This document shows, one piece after another, positions 17,797-26,487 of a DNA stretch of 64,000 bases (its first letter is position 1; each line of letters starts with the position of its first letter). The stretch lies in the NCBI RefSeq assembly GCF_003931565.1, contig NZ_RRYI01000011.1, forward strand, positions 1-64,000. Direction: 5' to 3'. A model generated the notes under the pieces. That model ran no database searches. It worked only from the letters and a program-made list of their open reading frames with translations, and was not told the DNA's origin. A program made the translations under genes and the position numbers. This DNA is from Caulobacter sp. 602-1 (GTDB lineage: Bacteria > Pseudomonadota > Alphaproteobacteria > Caulobacterales > Caulobacteraceae).

Positions 17797-18010
17797 GCGT
17801 TGGCTCCGGCGATCTGGGCGTCCTGTCGGGCGGCGGTGTCGGTCATGGCTCGACGCTATCGATGCATCGTCCGGATGCGTCAACGCCCACGACGACGGGG
17901 CGGCGGAGTTCCAGTCGTGAGGACAGGTCCTGCCTTTTCTCTGCGCGATTTCGAGGCTGTTCATCGCGCCTCCCTCCCCCGTCCGGCGAGAGAGGCGCGA
18001 CGCGACGTTC

Positions 18011-18874
18011 CTAGGCCAGCGCCTTCTTGTACAGCGCCAGCAGGTTGCTCCAGGCCGTCTCGGCGGCGGCCTCGTTGTAGACTTGGCTGCCTTTCACCGT
18101 CCAACCGTGAGCGGCGCCGGCGAAGACCTCGACCTGGGCCGGCCGCTTGGCGGCCTCGAAGGCGGACTTCAGCTTGTCCTTGGCGGTCGGGTCCTGCTTG
18201 TCGTCGTTGTCGGCGATCTCGATCAGGTATGCGGACTGGGTTTTGGGGATCAGCAGGTGCGGGCTGTCCTCCTTGTCCGTGACCAGACCGCCGCCGTGGA
18301 AGCTGGCCACCGCGCCAATGCGGCCCGGGACCGCGCCGGCCGTGCGGAACGACAGCGGACCGCCCATGCAGTAGCCCTGCACGCCGGCCTTCTTGGCCTT
18401 GTCGGTCTTGGCCTGCGCGTCGAGGAAGGCGATGTAGGCGGCCGCGTCCTTGAACGTGCCCTCCGTGGTCACCGAGGCGCGCAGCGGCGTCAGCTTGGCG
18501 CGATCGTCGGGGTTGGCGAAGTTGAACGTCCCCTCGACCACCGGCGCCTTCTTGACGCGGTAATAGAGGTTGGGGACCAGCACCACATAGCCGGCCGCGG
18601 CTAGGCGGCGGCCCATGTCGCGGAACACCGGCCGCAGGCTCATGACGTCGGGCCACAGCAGCACCGCCGGGTACTTGCCCTTGGCCTTCGGATAGAAGAG
18701 CGCCGCGTCGGCCACGCCATCCGGCGTCTTCACCTCGACGTCCTTTTCCTCGACCGTGTCATCGGCGCGGGCGACCGTGGCGGCGCCGGTGGCCGCGACC
18801 GTCAGCAGACCGAAGGCGCGACGCGAAAGGCGGGGGTCGTGCACGAGGCCTGGATGGATGTCGTCATCGCACAT
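18011..18874 (-). CDS. Tat-exported dienelactone hydrolase family protein
   Basis: 287 residues. N-terminus has a twin-arginine signal (SRRAFGLLTVAATGAATVARA). The alpha/beta-hydrolase core has the DLH nucleophile elbow GYCMGG (Cys nucleophile), an Asp region (YLIEIADNDD) and catalytic His in GAAHGWTV. Start ATG at 18874 follows GGAGGAGACCGCC. Family members hydrolyse dienelactones or related esters; here the enzyme would act in the periplasm, and the true substrate is unknown. The 214 bases between this gene and the NUP start show nothing convincing. Confidence 0.9.
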   Translation of the reverse strand: MCDDDIHPGLVHDPRLSRRAFGLLTVAATGAATVARADDTVEEKDVEVKTPDGVADAALFYPKAKGKYPAVLLWPDVMSLRPVFRDMGRRLAAAGYVVLVPNLYYRVKKAPVVEGTFNFANPDDRAKLTPLRASVTTEGTFKDAAAYIAFLDAQAKTDKAKKAGVQGYCMGGPLSFRTAGAVPGRIGAVASFHGGGLVTDKEDSPHLLIPKTQSAYLIEIADNDDKQDPTAKDKLKSAFEAAKRPAQVEVFAGAAHGWTVKGSQVYNEAAAETAWSNLLALYKKALA

Positions 18875-18938
18875 GGCGGTCTCCTCCGAATGTTTGGGCC
18901 GGCACGCTATAACCACGTTCTGCCGCCGCCTACCCTCT

Positions 18939-19967
18939 TTAGGAGGTGAGTTGGTACGTGGCTTTGCCGGGCAGCAGCAGGTCCTGCTTCTTGCCGTCGC
19001 ACAGGGCGTAGCTGAAGCCGCTCTGGATCGCCCAGGCTCCGACCTCGCCCTGCTTGTTGACGGCCAGGAAGCCAACCTGGAATTCCTTGGCGTTCGGCTT
19101 TTTCTTCAGGATGCGCTCGACGGCCTCGCGGCAGGCGGCCTCTGGGGAGCGGCCCTGGCGCATCAGCTCCACGACCAGGAAGCTGCCGACATTGCGGATC
19201 ACTTCCTCGCCAACCCCGGTCGAGGTGGCGCCGCCGACCTCGTTGTCGACATAGAGGCCCGCGCCGATGATCGGGCTGTCCCCCACCCGGCCGCGCATCT
19301 TCCAGGCCATGCCGCTGGTGGTGCAGGCGCCGGCGATGTTTCCCTTGGCGTCGATGGCCAGCATGCCGATGGTGTCGTGGTTGTTGGCCCCGCCCGGCGT
19401 GCCCAGCTGGCCGGAGGTCTTGCCGTAGTCGCCGACCTCGCTATTGGCCTTGGGTTCGTACTTGGCGTCCTTCTTCCAGGCCTCCCAGGCGATCCTGGAT
19501 TCCGGGGTCAGCAGTTCCTCGCGCGGGAAGCCTTGCTCCAGCGCGAACTGCAGGGCGCCGGCCCCGACCAGCATCACGTGCGGGGTCTTCTCCATGACCT
19601 TTCGCGCGACCGAGATCGGGTGGGCGATGTGCTCCAGGGCCGCGACCGCGCCGCAGTTGCCCAGCTCGTCCATGATGCAGGCGTCCAGCGAGACATGGCC
19701 GTCGCGGTCGGGATAGCCAGCGCGACCGACGCTGTGGTTCTTCAGGTCCTGCTCGGGCACGCGCGCGCCGGCCTCGACGGCGTCCAGCGCCCGACCGCCC
19801 TTGGACAGCACCGCCCAGGCGGCCTGGTTGGCGGCCACGCCGAAGTCCCACGTGGAGATGACGCACGGCCCGTCCAGCTTGACGCCGCCCTCCGCGGCGG
19901 ACGCCTTGGCGCCCAGCATCGCCGATCCGACCAGGGAGGCGCCGATCAGGCCTCTACGATTCATCAT
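18939..19967 (-). CDS. N4-(beta-N-acetylglucosaminyl)-L-asparaginase family Ntn hydrolase
   Basis: 342 residues with a short export signal (MNRRGLIGASLVGSAMLGAKASA). It belongs to the glycosylasparaginase family: self-cleavage site and nucleophile Thr in NNHDTIGMLA, substrate-binding GRVGDSPIIGAGLYVDNE and GVGEEVIRNV. Such proteins autocleave to two chains and hydrolyse the Asn side-chain amide of glycoasparagine or related aspartyl amides. ATG ATG at 19967 with GGAG nine bases upstream. Divergent from cutC. Confidence 0.92.
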   Translation of the reverse strand: MMNRRGLIGASLVGSAMLGAKASAAEGGVKLDGPCVISTWDFGVAANQAAWAVLSKGGRALDAVEAGARVPEQDLKNHSVGRAGYPDRDGHVSLDACIMDELGNCGAVAALEHIAHPISVARKVMEKTPHVMLVGAGALQFALEQGFPREELLTPESRIAWEAWKKDAKYEPKANSEVGDYGKTSGQLGTPGGANNHDTIGMLAIDAKGNIAGACTTSGMAWKMRGRVGDSPIIGAGLYVDNEVGGATSTGVGEEVIRNVGSFLVVELMRQGRSPEAACREAVERILKKKPNAKEFQVGFLAVNKQGEVGAWAIQSGFSYALCDGKKQDLLLPGKATYQLTS

Positions 19968-20022
19968 GCTCGTGTGCTCCAACAAGATCGCGCGAATCCC
20001 TAGCACGACCTGGAGCAGGACC

Positions 20023-20760
20023 ATGACCGCCGACCGCATTCTTCTGGAAGTCTGTGTCGACACGCCCGCCGGACTGGCGGCGGCGATCGCCGGCGGCGCG
20101 GATCGGATCGAACTTTGCGCGGCGCTGGCGCTACAGGGCCTGACCCCGGCGCCCGGCCTGATGGCTCAAGCGGCGAAAGCGCCGATCCCGATCTATCCGA
20201 TGATCCGCCCACGGAATGGCGACTTCTGCTACGACGCCGGCGATCTGGATCACATGCGGCGGGATATCGACGCGGTGCGAGAATACGGCCTCGCGGGCGT
20301 CGTCATCGGGGCCAACCTGCCCGATGGCCAGCTGGACCTGGACGCGTTGGAAATGCTGGTCGAGCACAGTCAGGGGCTGGGCCTGAGCCTGCATCGCGCG
20401 TTCGACCTCGTTCCCGAACAGTCCGTGGCCTTGGAAGCCGCGATCGCCCTCGGCTTCGAGCGGGTGCTGACCTCTGGCGGCGCCCTGACAGCGCAGGCGG
20501 GCGCGGAACGGATCGCCGAACTGGTGCGACAGGCCGACGGACGCATCGGCATCCTGGCCGGCGCGGGCGTGCGACCATCGAACGTGGCCGAACTGGTGCG
20601 GCGGACCGGCGTGCGCGAGGTGCACGGCTCGTTTGGAGGTCAGATTCCGGGAGCGGCTCCGGGATCAAGGCTCAGCGAGATGGGCTTCGTGCCGCCGGAG
20701 CTGCGGGACACAGATGAGGCAGCCGTCGCGGAAGCGGCGCGGATCCTCCGCGATCTCTGA
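20023..20760 (+). CDS. cutC: CutC family protein
   Basis: 245 residues with the CutC TIM-barrel signatures LLEVCVDTPAGLAAAIAGGADRIELC, PIYPMIRPRNGDFCY and HRAFDL...LTSGG. Originally named for copper tolerance; the biochemical role is unsettled. Start ATG at 20023 after TGGAGCAGGACC. The first 50 bases upstream are shared with the divergent asparaginase-family gene. Confidence 0.93.
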   Translation: MTADRILLEVCVDTPAGLAAAIAGGADRIELCAALALQGLTPAPGLMAQAAKAPIPIYPMIRPRNGDFCYDAGDLDHMRRDIDAVREYGLAGVVIGANLPDGQLDLDALEMLVEHSQGLGLSLHRAFDLVPEQSVALEAAIALGFERVLTSGGALTAQAGAERIAELVRQADGRIGILAGAGVRPSNVAELVRRTGVREVHGSFGGQIPGAAPGSRLSEMGFVPPELRDTDEAAVAEAARILRDL

Positions 20761-20822
20761 AACAGATGGCGAGCACCACGCCTTGTCCTGCCCCTGAGCT
20801 TGTCGCGGTCGAGGTTCGGCCC

Positions 20823-21986
20823 CTAGCCTTCGATGATATGAGGGATGAACCGCGAGCGGTCCCGCGTCACCCGGCCGCGGTCCTCGCGCACGCCGATGCC
20901 GGCGGGCTGGTCGCCGATCACCCAGGAGCCCACCACCGGATAGTTCACGCCGAACTTGGGCGGGGCTTTAAGTTCCTGGCGGATCCAGCCTTCCTCGCCA
21001 TAACCCTGGTCCAGCACCCGGCCCTTGCGGCCGTCCTTCCAGAGCTCGACATTGGCGCCCTCGCGGCTGAACAGCGGCTTGCGGGCGTAGCTGCTTCCTA
21101 ACCGCTCGACCCTGGAATCATCGTCGAAATAGGTCTCGAGCAGGTTCGGGTGGCCCGGATGGCGCTCCCATAGCAGAGGCAGCAGCGCCTTGTTCGACAG
21201 CACCGCCTTCCACGGCGGCTCCAGGAACAAGGTCTTGGAGGCCGCGATATTGGCCGCGTAAGGCTCGCGCAGCATGTCTTCCCAGGGGTACAGCTTGAAC
21301 ATCGCGCCGACGATGTAGTTGTCCTGGTCGACGAAGCGGCCGTCGGCGTCGAGGCCGATCTGCGTCATCGGCACGAACTTCGGCTCCAGGCCCGCCAGCC
21401 TGGCCATGTCCTCCAGGAACCGAACGGTCTGGCGGTCCTCAACGAAGTCGGGATCGCTGGCGAAGTGGACGAAGCCGCCGTTCGGGAAGATCGCCTTGAA
21501 GCGGTCGGCCAACTGGTCGTGCAGGCTGTTGAACTGGTCCGTGCTCTCCGGGAGCAGACCCTGCTGGATCAGATCCTCAAGCCACAACCACTGGAACACG
21601 CCGGCCTCATAGATGCTGGTCGGGGTGTCGGCGTTGTACTCGTAGAGTTTGGGCGGCTCGGCCCCGTCGTAGAAGAAGTCGAAGCGTCCGTAGAGCGACG
21701 GGTCGCGCGCCTTCCACGAGGCGGCGACCAAATCGCGCGAGGCTTCCGGGATCTGCAGTCGCGCCATCAGGGCGTCGCTCTTCACCGCGTCGTCGACCAG
21801 ATCCAGACACAGCTTGTGCAGCGCCTCGGTCGCGGGCTCCAGATGGCCCTCGACCTCCTCCAGCGTGAAGGCGTAGGCGGCCCGTTCGTCCCAATAGCGA
21901 CGACCGTCGGCGTGATGCCAAGTGAAGCCGACCGCCTCGGCCTTGGACTTCCAGTCGGGCCGAGGCGTCAGGGTGAGACGGCGCAT
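20823..21986 (-). CDS. yjfC: Glutathionylspermidine synthase family protein (YjfC/YgiC)
   Basis: 387-residue ATP-grasp ligase-type protein: YGRFDFFYDG...LYEYNADTPTSIYEAGVFQW is the glutathionylspermidine synthetase signature, and KAVLSNKALLPLLWE, ANVELWKDGR and GSWVIGDQPAGIGVRED lie in the C-terminal ATP-binding half. No amidase domain, so it is like E. coli YjfC/YgiC, whose true acceptor is not glutathionylspermidine for certain. Its ATG overlaps the pspA-like stop (TGATG), so it is translationally coupled. Last gene of the yjfI-J-C operon. Confidence 0.92.
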   Translation of the reverse strand: MRRLTLTPRPDWKSKAEAVGFTWHHADGRRYWDERAAYAFTLEEVEGHLEPATEALHKLCLDLVDDAVKSDALMARLQIPEASRDLVAASWKARDPSLYGRFDFFYDGAEPPKLYEYNADTPTSIYEAGVFQWLWLEDLIQQGLLPESTDQFNSLHDQLADRFKAIFPNGGFVHFASDPDFVEDRQTVRFLEDMARLAGLEPKFVPMTQIGLDADGRFVDQDNYIVGAMFKLYPWEDMLREPYAANIAASKTLFLEPPWKAVLSNKALLPLLWERHPGHPNLLETYFDDDSRVERLGSSYARKPLFSREGANVELWKDGRKGRVLDQGYGEEGWIRQELKAPPKFGVNYPVVGSWVIGDQPAGIGVREDRGRVTRDRSRFIPHIIEG

Positions 21987-22744
21987 CAGGCGTCCGAACC
22001 GCCCTTATTGACCTTCACCTTGTCCTCGATGGCCAGCATCGGGGCTGGCAGCGCCTCGTCCTTCGGGGCCATCAGGCGGGCCAGCACGTCCTCGGCGCCG
22101 CCGCCGCCCGGCAGGATGCCGGCGGCCGCCAGCTTGGCGTCCAGATCCGCGCCGGTCTTGCGATCTTCCGACTCGCTGTGCAGGCGGAACTGCTCCTCGC
22201 GGACCGACTGGCGCTCCTTGATGCGCTTGAGACTGTCGGCCGCCGAGCCGACGACGCCGCTGGCCGAGCCCGAACGCGAGATCACGGCGGCCTGAGCCCT
22301 CTGGACGCTCTCGTTGACCTTCACGATCTCGATTTCGCGGCGCAGGGCTTCGACCTTGGTGTCGGTCTGGGCGATGATCGTGCGCAGCTTTTCCTCGGCC
22401 GTGCGCAGCTCGGTCATCTGCGTGGCCTTCTGGCCCGCGTCCTTCTCGAGGTCGGCGATGCGCTGGGCGACTTCCAGGGCCAGGGCCTGGTCGCCCTTGT
22501 TCATCGCCGCGCGGGCCGAGGACTCATACTTGCGCGACTGGTCGGTCAGCTGGGCGACCTCGGTCTCCAGCGAACGGCGGCGAGCGACCAGCTTGGCCAG
22601 CTCGTCCCGGGCCTTGCCCTGGGCGTTGTCGGCGTCGCGGATTTCCTGGTCCAGGATCCTCAGGGCGTTGGCGTCCACGATGGTCTGCGCGCCGTCATGC
22701 GCGGTCCCACGGAACAGGGCCGAGAGCTTGCTCCAGATCGACAT
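21986..22744 (-). CDS. yjfJ: PspA/IM30 family protein (YjfJ-like)
   Basis: 252 residues, predominantly long coiled-coil helices (about 25-185) with the PspA start MSIWSKLSALFRG. PspA/IM30/Vipp1 proteins are peripheral ESCRT-III-like membrane-remodelling proteins. Coupled to the downstream ATP-grasp ligase and 24 bases after the DUF2170 gene, the same set as E. coli yjfI-yjfJ-...-yjfC. Confidence 0.92.
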   Translation of the reverse strand: MSIWSKLSALFRGTAHDGAQTIVDANALRILDQEIRDADNAQGKARDELAKLVARRRSLETEVAQLTDQSRKYESSARAAMNKGDQALALEVAQRIADLEKDAGQKATQMTELRTAEEKLRTIIAQTDTKVEALRREIEIVKVNESVQRAQAAVISRSGSASGVVGSAADSLKRIKERQSVREEQFRLHSESEDRKTGADLDAKLAAAGILPGGGGAEDVLARLMAPKDEALPAPMLAIEDKVKVNKGGSDA

Positions 22745-22768
22745 CAGTAAGTCTCCAGGTCCGAATTC

Positions 22769-23440
22769 TTAGGCGGCCGTCGCGCGGCTTTTTTCGAAGG
22801 TGTCGCGCAGGTCGCTGGCGGCGGCGATGGCGTTGTCGGCCAGGGTGCGCAGCTCGATGATCAGCGTCTGCAGGGTGGTCTTGGACGAGATCTCGCCCAT
22901 CAGCTCGTAATAGTCACGACCGTCGACGCTGGTGATGCCGAAATTCGACAGCGGCACGATCTTCTGGGCCTTGAGCAGGAACTCGTTGAAGGCGGCGCGG
23001 TCGTTCTGCTCGTCGCAGGGCCACAACAGGGTCGATACGACCAGTTGCAGCTCGCCGCCGCTGACATAGATCGGCAGATCGCCGAACTCGTGCATCGTGA
23101 CCTGAAGCACGGGCTCGACGCCCTCGACGACGGTGGCGGTCAACTCGCCCTCGCGCACGAGGGCGCTTTCCACCAGCGCGTCGCGCAAGTTGTGGATCGT
23201 CCAGGCGGTGTCGATAACGGAGTCCATGTGTCTGACGCCCTTGGGAGGATGGGGGTTGGTTGCCAGGGTCGGCCCGCGGACCGACTCGACGACGATGGCT
23301 TGGACGGCCGAAAGGATGTCGGGCTTGCACGCCGCCGGCGCCCAGACTTCGATCTTCACGAAGCCAGCGTTCCGACGGGCTTCGCGCCACGCTCGGGTTC
23401 TTTCAGCGGCCTGGGCGCTTCGGGTCGGTTTGGCAGGCAT
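22769..23440 (-). CDS. yjfI: YjfI-like DUF2170 protein with N-terminal DNA-binding-like extension
   Basis: 223 residues. Residues about 71-223 are the DUF2170/YjfI core (WTIHNLRDALVES, SNFGITSVDGRDYYELMGE). The first 60 residues are an extra segment, AERTRAWREARRNAGFVKIEVWAP, that resembles ribbon-helix-helix antitoxin-type DNA-binding proteins; E. coli YjfI lacks it. An internal ATG (23227) with AAGGGCG upstream could give the short form. The first ATG (23440) has almost no Shine-Dalgarno, and two GCGTACATGT repeats sit right in front of it. Opens the minus-strand yjf operon. Role: envelope stress, inferred from neighbours. Confidence 0.8.
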   Translation of the reverse strand: MPAKPTRSAQAAERTRAWREARRNAGFVKIEVWAPAACKPDILSAVQAIVVESVRGPTLATNPHPPKGVRHMDSVIDTAWTIHNLRDALVESALVREGELTATVVEGVEPVLQVTMHEFGDLPIYVSGGELQLVVSTLLWPCDEQNDRAAFNEFLLKAQKIVPLSNFGITSVDGRDYYELMGEISSKTTLQTLIIELRTLADNAIAAASDLRDTFEKSRATAA

Positions 23441-23445
23441 GCGTT

Positions 23446-23468
23446 ACATGTACGCATAACATGTACGC
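23446..23468. promoter_or_regulatory. Direct-repeat operator in the yjf divergent promoter
   Basis: Two exact copies of ACATGTACGC (23446-23455 and 23459-23468), 13 bases apart, immediately upstream of the yjfI start at 23440. TTGACA (23469-23474) abuts the second copy and could be a -35 for the plus strand. Short direct repeats of this size suit ribbon-helix-helix repressors, so autoregulation by YjfI's N-terminal segment is a natural guess. Confidence 0.6.
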
Positions 23469-23654
23469 TTGACAAGGCGTCGTTCAGCGTCATGCTGCGC
23501 ATTAGTTCACCCCCGAGCGCGGCTCGCCACGCTCAGTGCGCCTGGGCCCGACCTTGTTCCTTGAACAGGGCCGGGGCAAGCGCGCCGTCGGGCAATTCGG
23601 CGTCGCTTGTCAGATAAGCGGCCCGAGCAGGTTTTTGAGGGCACGCGCACCGCG

Positions 23655-24302
23655 ATGTTCGGAAAGCTTTTCGGCAACAAAGGCGGCGAGGCCAAGCCCG
23701 CCCTGCCCGTGATCCGCAATGTCACGATCGGCCGGACCGTGGTGCTGGATCCGCTGGCCTGGCGCCGGTTCGGAGCCGAGACCAAGTTCGCCCTCGACCG
23801 CGACACGCTGGAGATCACCGCCCAGGGCCTGATCCAGCTGAACGATGGCGCGTTCGTGCACCGCTTCTATACGGATGACGAGATCCTTTTCCAGGTCGTC
23901 TCGGACGACCGCGAGGGTCAGAAGGCCAACGACTTCACTGTCTTCGTCCCATGGGCCAGCGAGTATCCCGCCGACCGCGCCGACCGCGACCTCTGGACCC
24001 AGCGCCTGCGCGCCCGCACGTTCCAGCCCGAGAGCCTGCCCGCCTACACCCGCCTGTGGTTCGGCGACGAGGCCGCCGAGCAGGATCCCGTGACCCTCTG
24101 GGAGGACGTCTATTACGACCGCGACGCCTCACGGCCCGACCGACGGCTGTTCCAGACCACCATGCTGTTCAACCGCGACCTCGCCGGCGGCGACGGGCGC
24201 GAACTCCTGCTGGCGCTCACGCTGGAGCCCGAGGACAGCAAGGACGTGAGCCACGAGACGATGATCGGCCTGCCGCTGTCGGTGGGCGAGTTCCGAGCCT
24301 GA
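23655..24302 (+). CDS. yjfK: DUF2491 family protein (YjfK-like)
   Basis: 215 residues matching the DUF2491/YjfK family: RFYTDDEILFQVVSDD, LPAYTRLWFGDEA, LTLEPEDSKDVSHETMIGLPL. Soluble cytoplasmic protein of unknown activity. ATG at 23655 is preferred; a TTG at 23607 in the same frame would add 16 residues. First gene of the plus-strand yjfK-L-M operon, divergent from yjfI-J-C. Confidence 0.85.
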   Translation: MFGKLFGNKGGEAKPALPVIRNVTIGRTVVLDPLAWRRFGAETKFALDRDTLEITAQGLIQLNDGAFVHRFYTDDEILFQVVSDDREGQKANDFTVFVPWASEYPADRADRDLWTQRLRARTFQPESLPAYTRLWFGDEAAEQDPVTLWEDVYYDRDASRPDRRLFQTTMLFNRDLAGGDGRELLLALTLEPEDSKDVSHETMIGLPLSVGEFRA

Positions 24303-24314
24303 GGGGCCAACGCG

Positions 24315-24728
24315 ATGTTCGACTTCACCGGATTCCAGGACGGCGCGACGGCGTTTCTGCTCGCCTTCGTCGTGGCGGGCCTGTTCACCATCGCCTTCAA
24401 GTACATCTACCAGTGGATCACGCCCTACAACGAGAAAGCGTTGATCCGGGCCGGCAACGTGACGGCCGCCATCGCCCTGGCAGGTGCGCTGGTCGGCTAC
24501 GCCCTGCCCCTGGCCTCGGCGCTCAGCCACACGGTCAGCCTGCCGGAGTTCGCCGCCTGGGCCACGGTGGCCGGCGTCGTTCAAATCTCCGCCTTCAGCA
24601 TCGTGCGTCTGGTCGCCCTGCGCGACGTCCAGGTCCGCGTTGAAAACAACGAGATCGCGATCGGCGTCTACCTGGCCGGCATCTCCATCGTGGTCGGCCT
24701 GCTCAACGCCGCCTGCATGACCTCCTGA
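24315..24728 (+). CDS. yjfL: DUF350 membrane protein (YjfL-like)
   Basis: 137 residues with four hydrophobic segments (about 10-32, 47-68, 76-97, 115-135), the DUF350 arrangement. Inner-membrane protein, probably interacting with the PspA-like protein and lipoprotein of the same locus. 12 bases after yjfK. Confidence 0.88.
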   Translation: MFDFTGFQDGATAFLLAFVVAGLFTIAFKYIYQWITPYNEKALIRAGNVTAAIALAGALVGYALPLASALSHTVSLPEFAAWATVAGVVQISAFSIVRLVALRDVQVRVENNEIAIGVYLAGISIVVGLLNAACMTS

Positions 24729-24739
24729 GGACCTGAGCG

Positions 24740-25378
24740 ATGACCCCGCGCAAACGCTCGAGCTCGCTGAAGCTGACCACCATGCTGGCCGGCGCCACAG
24801 CCCTGACCCTGTCCGGGTGCGACGAACCCGCGGGCCAGGCCAGCTGGGATCCCAACAAGGGCGAGCAGGTCGAGGCCTTCAGCTACAAGACCCTGGAAGA
24901 GTGCAAGGCGGCCAACGAGGTCTCCGACGCCCAGTGCGACACCTCCTACGCCGCCGCCCAGAAGGACGACGCCAAGGACGCCCCGCGCTTCGAGGCCCGC
25001 GCCTCGTGCGAGGAGGTCTATGGCGCCGGCAACTGCGTGCCGCGCAGCTACAACAACGGCGGCAACTTCTTCACGCCCCTGCTGGCCGGCTTCGTGATCG
25101 GCCGGATGCTGGACGGCGGCGGCTATCGCGGCACCGGCCTCTATCGCCAGGACGACCGCTATGGCGGCGGTTACTACTCGACCTGGGGCGGACGCCTGGG
25201 CCGTGACTACAGCACCGGCCGCACGGTCATCAGTCGCGAGAGCATCGACCCGCCGGACGCGATCCGCAATGCGCCGCCCAAGGTCCAGACTCGCACCTCC
25301 GTGGTCTCGCGCGGCGGCTTCGGCGGCGGTCGCAGCTACGCCCACAGCGGCAGCTATAAGGGCGGCTTCGGCGGCTAG
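24740..25378 (+). CDS. yjfM: DUF1190 lipoprotein (YjfM/YgiB-like)
   Basis: 212 residues with lipobox LTLSGCDE (lipidated Cys near 29). The DUF1190 signatures include KTLEECKAA, CDTSYAAAQKDDAKDAPRFEARASCEEVYG and the CXXXYG-type cysteines, followed by a Gly/Tyr/Arg-rich tail (FVIGRMLDGGGYRG ... GGFGGG). Family is almost always encoded with a YgiC/YjfC ATP-grasp protein, as here. Envelope location predicted. Confidence 0.9.
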   Translation: MTPRKRSSSLKLTTMLAGATALTLSGCDEPAGQASWDPNKGEQVEAFSYKTLEECKAANEVSDAQCDTSYAAAQKDDAKDAPRFEARASCEEVYGAGNCVPRSYNNGGNFFTPLLAGFVIGRMLDGGGYRGTGLYRQDDRYGGGYYSTWGGRLGRDYSTGRTVISRESIDPPDAIRNAPPKVQTRTSVVSRGGFGGGRSYAHSGSYKGGFGG

Positions 25379-25394
25379 GTCGGCCGATATATTT

Positions 25395-25445
25395 TTGCGA
25401 TTGACTCGCAACTACACTTCCCGTCTAGTTGCGATGTGTTCGCAA
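25395..25445 (+). promoter_or_regulatory. Promoter with two Fur-like palindromic boxes
   Basis: TTGCGA-N5-TCGCAA occurs twice, at 25395-25411 and 25429-25445, 34 bases centre to centre. TTGACT (25401-25406) and TCTAGT (25424-25429), 17 bases apart, look like -35 and -10 elements, so the boxes cover both. The 6-5-6 layout resembles Fur-family boxes of alphaproteobacteria; the regulator is inferred, not shown. Confidence 0.6.
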
Positions 25446-25480
25446 GAACGCGTCGGGCCGCTCACCGAGATCGGTTCGCC

Positions 25481-26008
25481 ATGGCGGGTGTCGGCCCCCT
25501 GCCCGGCGAGGAGATTTCCGGCGTGCGGCCCGACCCTTTCTCAGAGACCCACCTGAATCACTGCGGCCCGGTCGGCCTTGCCGAAGGCGAGCGGATCCTG
25601 CTCTGGATGCTGCGCCAATGGGTCACCGCCCGCGTGCTGGGCGAGGAGCCCGGTCAACGCCTGTCGAAGAAGGCCGGCGCCTTGGTCTCGCCCCGCGTGG
25701 CCGCCGCCTTCATCCTCATGATGAGCGCCATAGAGGGCCAGGTCCGCCGGCCGCTCTGCGTCTCCGCGCCCTGCTGCAAGGGCTACGCCGACGACGAGCA
25801 ACGCCTGATCACCGCCTGCGGGGTCTGCCCCGCCTCGCCAGAGATCGCCGGTCGACTGATCGAGGGCCTGGTGATCACGCCCGAGAGCGTGACGGTGATG
25901 GCGCGGTTCCTGAATACGGCGCTGGCCAATGACGGCATGGCCCTGCCGATGCGGTTCGACGAGCCAGCGGTGGCGGTTTCGCACGCGCACCGACCGACGC
26001 TGCACTAG
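25481..26008 (+). CDS. Cysteine-containing hypothetical protein
   Basis: 175 residues, no signal peptide, no recognised domain. A cysteine cluster CVSAPCCKGYADDEQRLITACGVCP (two groups of close cysteines at about 105-128) suggests metal binding or a disulfide. ATG at 25481 is chosen because an upstream GTG (25436) would lie at about the predicted transcription start, inside the second palindromic box. A Fur-like promoter precedes it, so iron-linked expression is plausible. Its end overlaps the phosphatase stop by 4 bases (convergent). Confidence 0.6.
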   Translation: MAGVGPLPGEEISGVRPDPFSETHLNHCGPVGLAEGERILLWMLRQWVTARVLGEEPGQRLSKKAGALVSPRVAAAFILMMSAIEGQVRRPLCVSAPCCKGYADDEQRLITACGVCPASPEIAGRLIEGLVITPESVTVMARFLNTALANDGMALPMRFDEPAVAVSHAHRPTLH

Positions 26009-26487
26009 CTTCGAGACCAGCCCTCGTGCGCCAGCCGCCGCGCCAGGGCTTGGGCCGCCAGCACGACGTCGCTCCAAGTCACGTCGAACCCGGCGTCGTC
26101 GCCGTAGTAGGGATCGGCGACGGCCCGGCCGCGATGGCCCTCCACCAGATCGAGCAACAGCCCGACCTCCGCGGTCGAGTCGGGCGGCGCGACTCGCATC
26201 AGGCCGCGCAGGTTGTCGTGATCCAGGGCGTAGATGTGGGTGAAGGTGCGGAAGTCGTCGGGCTTCACCTGGCGCGCCTTCAGGCCGCCGATGTCGACGC
26301 CGTTGCGCCGCGCCACCGCGATCGCCCGCGGATCCGGCGGATCGCCCTTGTGCCAGTCGCCCGTCCCGGCGCTGTCGACCGTGACCTCCAGGCCCAGGCG
26401 CTCGGCTTCGACCCGGAAAGCGCCCTCGGCCAGGGGCGAGCGACAGATGTTGCCCATGCAGACGAACAGCACGGAAGCCTTGGCCAT
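26005..26487 (-). CDS. Low-molecular-weight protein tyrosine phosphatase
   Basis: 160 residues with the P-loop CMGNICRS (C-X5-R-S; nucleophile Cys about 10, Arg about 16) near the N-terminus and the general-acid Asp in DPYYGDD. Cytoplasmic phosphatase of phosphotyrosine (or related phosphoester) proteins. Its ATG at 26487 touches the 5-oxoprolinase stop (TGATG), so it is translationally coupled to that gene, though no functional link is evident. Confidence 0.93.
   Translation of the reverse strand: MAKASVLFVCMGNICRSPLAEGAFRVEAERLGLEVTVDSAGTGDWHKGDPPDPRAIAVARRNGVDIGGLKARQVKPDDFRTFTHIYALDHDNLRGLMRVAPPDSTAEVGLLLDLVEGHRGRAVADPYYGDDAGFDVTWSDVVLAAQALARRLAHEGWSRS

Noticed and set aside
17797..17846. 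17-codon frame before the nucleoside permease
   Set aside because: Overlaps the start, but RBS and conservation cannot be judged; kept only as a remark.
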